A stretch of DNA of 14,653 nt from an uncultured Clostridia bacterium (lineage in GTDB: Bacteria; Bacillota; Clostridia; Peptostreptococcales; Anaerovoracaceae), in contig CAKQNZ010000041.1 of assembly GCA_934255435.1 (NCBI GenBank), positions 1 through 14,653 on the forward strand, read 5' to 3'. Positions 14,473 to 14,653 of this stretch are shown piece after piece (position 1 is the first letter of the stretch; each line of letters opens with the position of its first letter). Both the position numbers and the translations under genes were made by a program. The notes below the pieces were generated by a model. That model searched no databases. It had not been told where the DNA came from and saw only the letters and a program-made list of their open reading frames with translations.

Positions 14473-14502
14473 AAAAAAATAACGCCCACTTTCGTGAGCG
14501 TC
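14473..14502 (-). terminator. intrinsic terminator of rpmB
   Basis: On the minus strand a 9-bp stem (two G-U pairs) with a GAAA tetraloop (arms 14481-14489 and 14494-14502) is followed by ATTTTTTT (T-run at 14473-14479). It begins 11 bases after the rpmB stop and separates rpmB from the his operon. Confidence 0.9.
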
Positions 14503-14512
14503 AATATCCACC

Positions 14513-14653
14513 TTAGATGGCACGGTTTACCTTGCCTGATCTGATGCAACTTGTGCATACTTTGGCTTTTCTGACTGTACCGTTGTCATCAACTCTTACA
14601 GACTGAATATTAGCATTCCATTTTCTTCTTGTGTGTCTGTTGGAATGGGATAC
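14513..14653 (-). CDS. rpmB: 50S ribosomal protein L28 (bL28), N-terminus beyond window
   Basis: The last 46 residues of bL28 of the large ribosomal subunit are present, beginning VSHSNRHTRRKWNANIQ and ending SGKVNRAI. The Ser-His-Ser-Asn and Arg-Arg-Lys-Trp-Asn motifs and the basic composition are diagnostic. The Cys pair in VCTRCIRSGK indicates the zinc-binding C+ form, whose second Cys pair would lie in the missing N-terminal 15-17 residues. The gene is followed at once by an intrinsic terminator. Its vicinity to the Asp23-family gene and recG is a recurring Firmicute arrangement, here interrupted by the his operon. Confidence 0.95.
   Translation of the reverse strand, partial: VSHSNRHTRRKWNANIQSVRVDDNGTVRKAKVCTSCIRSGKVNRAI

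Noticed and set aside
1..14653. Mobile elements, CRISPR array, toxin-antitoxin or defence genes
   Set aside because: No transposase or integrase frames, spaced direct repeats or atypical gene clusters were seen on either strand.

Overview
The window reads as chromosomal core DNA from an endospore-forming, low-to-moderate GC Firmicute of the class Clostridia. Support comes from an alpha/beta-type small acid-soluble spore protein, a YlbJ/SpoVV-type sporulation membrane protein, strong AGGAGG-type ribosome binding sites, sigma-A promoters, acetate kinase, and a Firmicute gene order (rpmB, Asp23-family gene, recG, rsmD, coaD, ylbJ, tmcAL). A finer placement (for example the Anaerovoracaceae/Family XIII area) would be a guess. 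Nearly all genes lie on the minus strand, so transcription runs from high to low coordinates. Only two small genes, both linked or possibly linked to sporulation, lie on the plus strand.

Layout in direction of transcription. (1) 14653-14473: the 3' part of rpmB (ribosomal protein bL28) and its intrinsic terminator. (2) 14461-8176: a compact histidine operon, hisZ-hisG-hisC-hisB-hisH-hisA-hisF-hisIE. It has a perfect-consensus sigma-A promoter, nested palindromes over its start point, mostly 4-8 nt gene overlaps, and a GC-rich terminator. hisD and a histidinol-phosphatase gene are absent from the operon. (3) 8190-7990: a convergent plus-strand gene for a 66-residue cationic two-helix membrane protein, with a sigma-K-like promoter motif. 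(4) 7807-5367: an Asp23/Gls24-family gene coupled to recG, with hairpins in its leader. The fakA-type kinase gene often found between these two in Firmicutes is missing. (5) 5054-5254: the plus-strand spore-protein gene, sharing a bidirectional terminator with recG. (6) 4886-1048: rsmD, then coaD, a coiled-coil protein of unknown function, ylbJ and tmcAL. A second strong promoter lies just upstream of coaD. (7) 959-1: acetate kinase from its own strong promoter, truncated by the window edge at about residue 319 of roughly 400.

Functionally, the his genes carry PRPP plus ATP through to histidinol phosphate and, via HisC, the aminotransferase step. The other block mixes housekeeping functions (16S rRNA methylation, CoA synthesis, tRNA-Met acetylation, fork repair, substrate-level ATP generation) with spore functions (DNA-protective SASP, dipicolinate transport).

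No mobile element, CRISPR array, tRNA, rRNA or obvious foreign island is visible, and no stretch over 300 bases lacks a gene. I see no convincing new multi-gene system. The most interesting items are regulatory: an inverted repeat that buries the ylbJ start codon, palindromes around the his and coaD promoters, the leader hairpins of the Asp23-recG unit, and the uncharacterised 66-residue protein.
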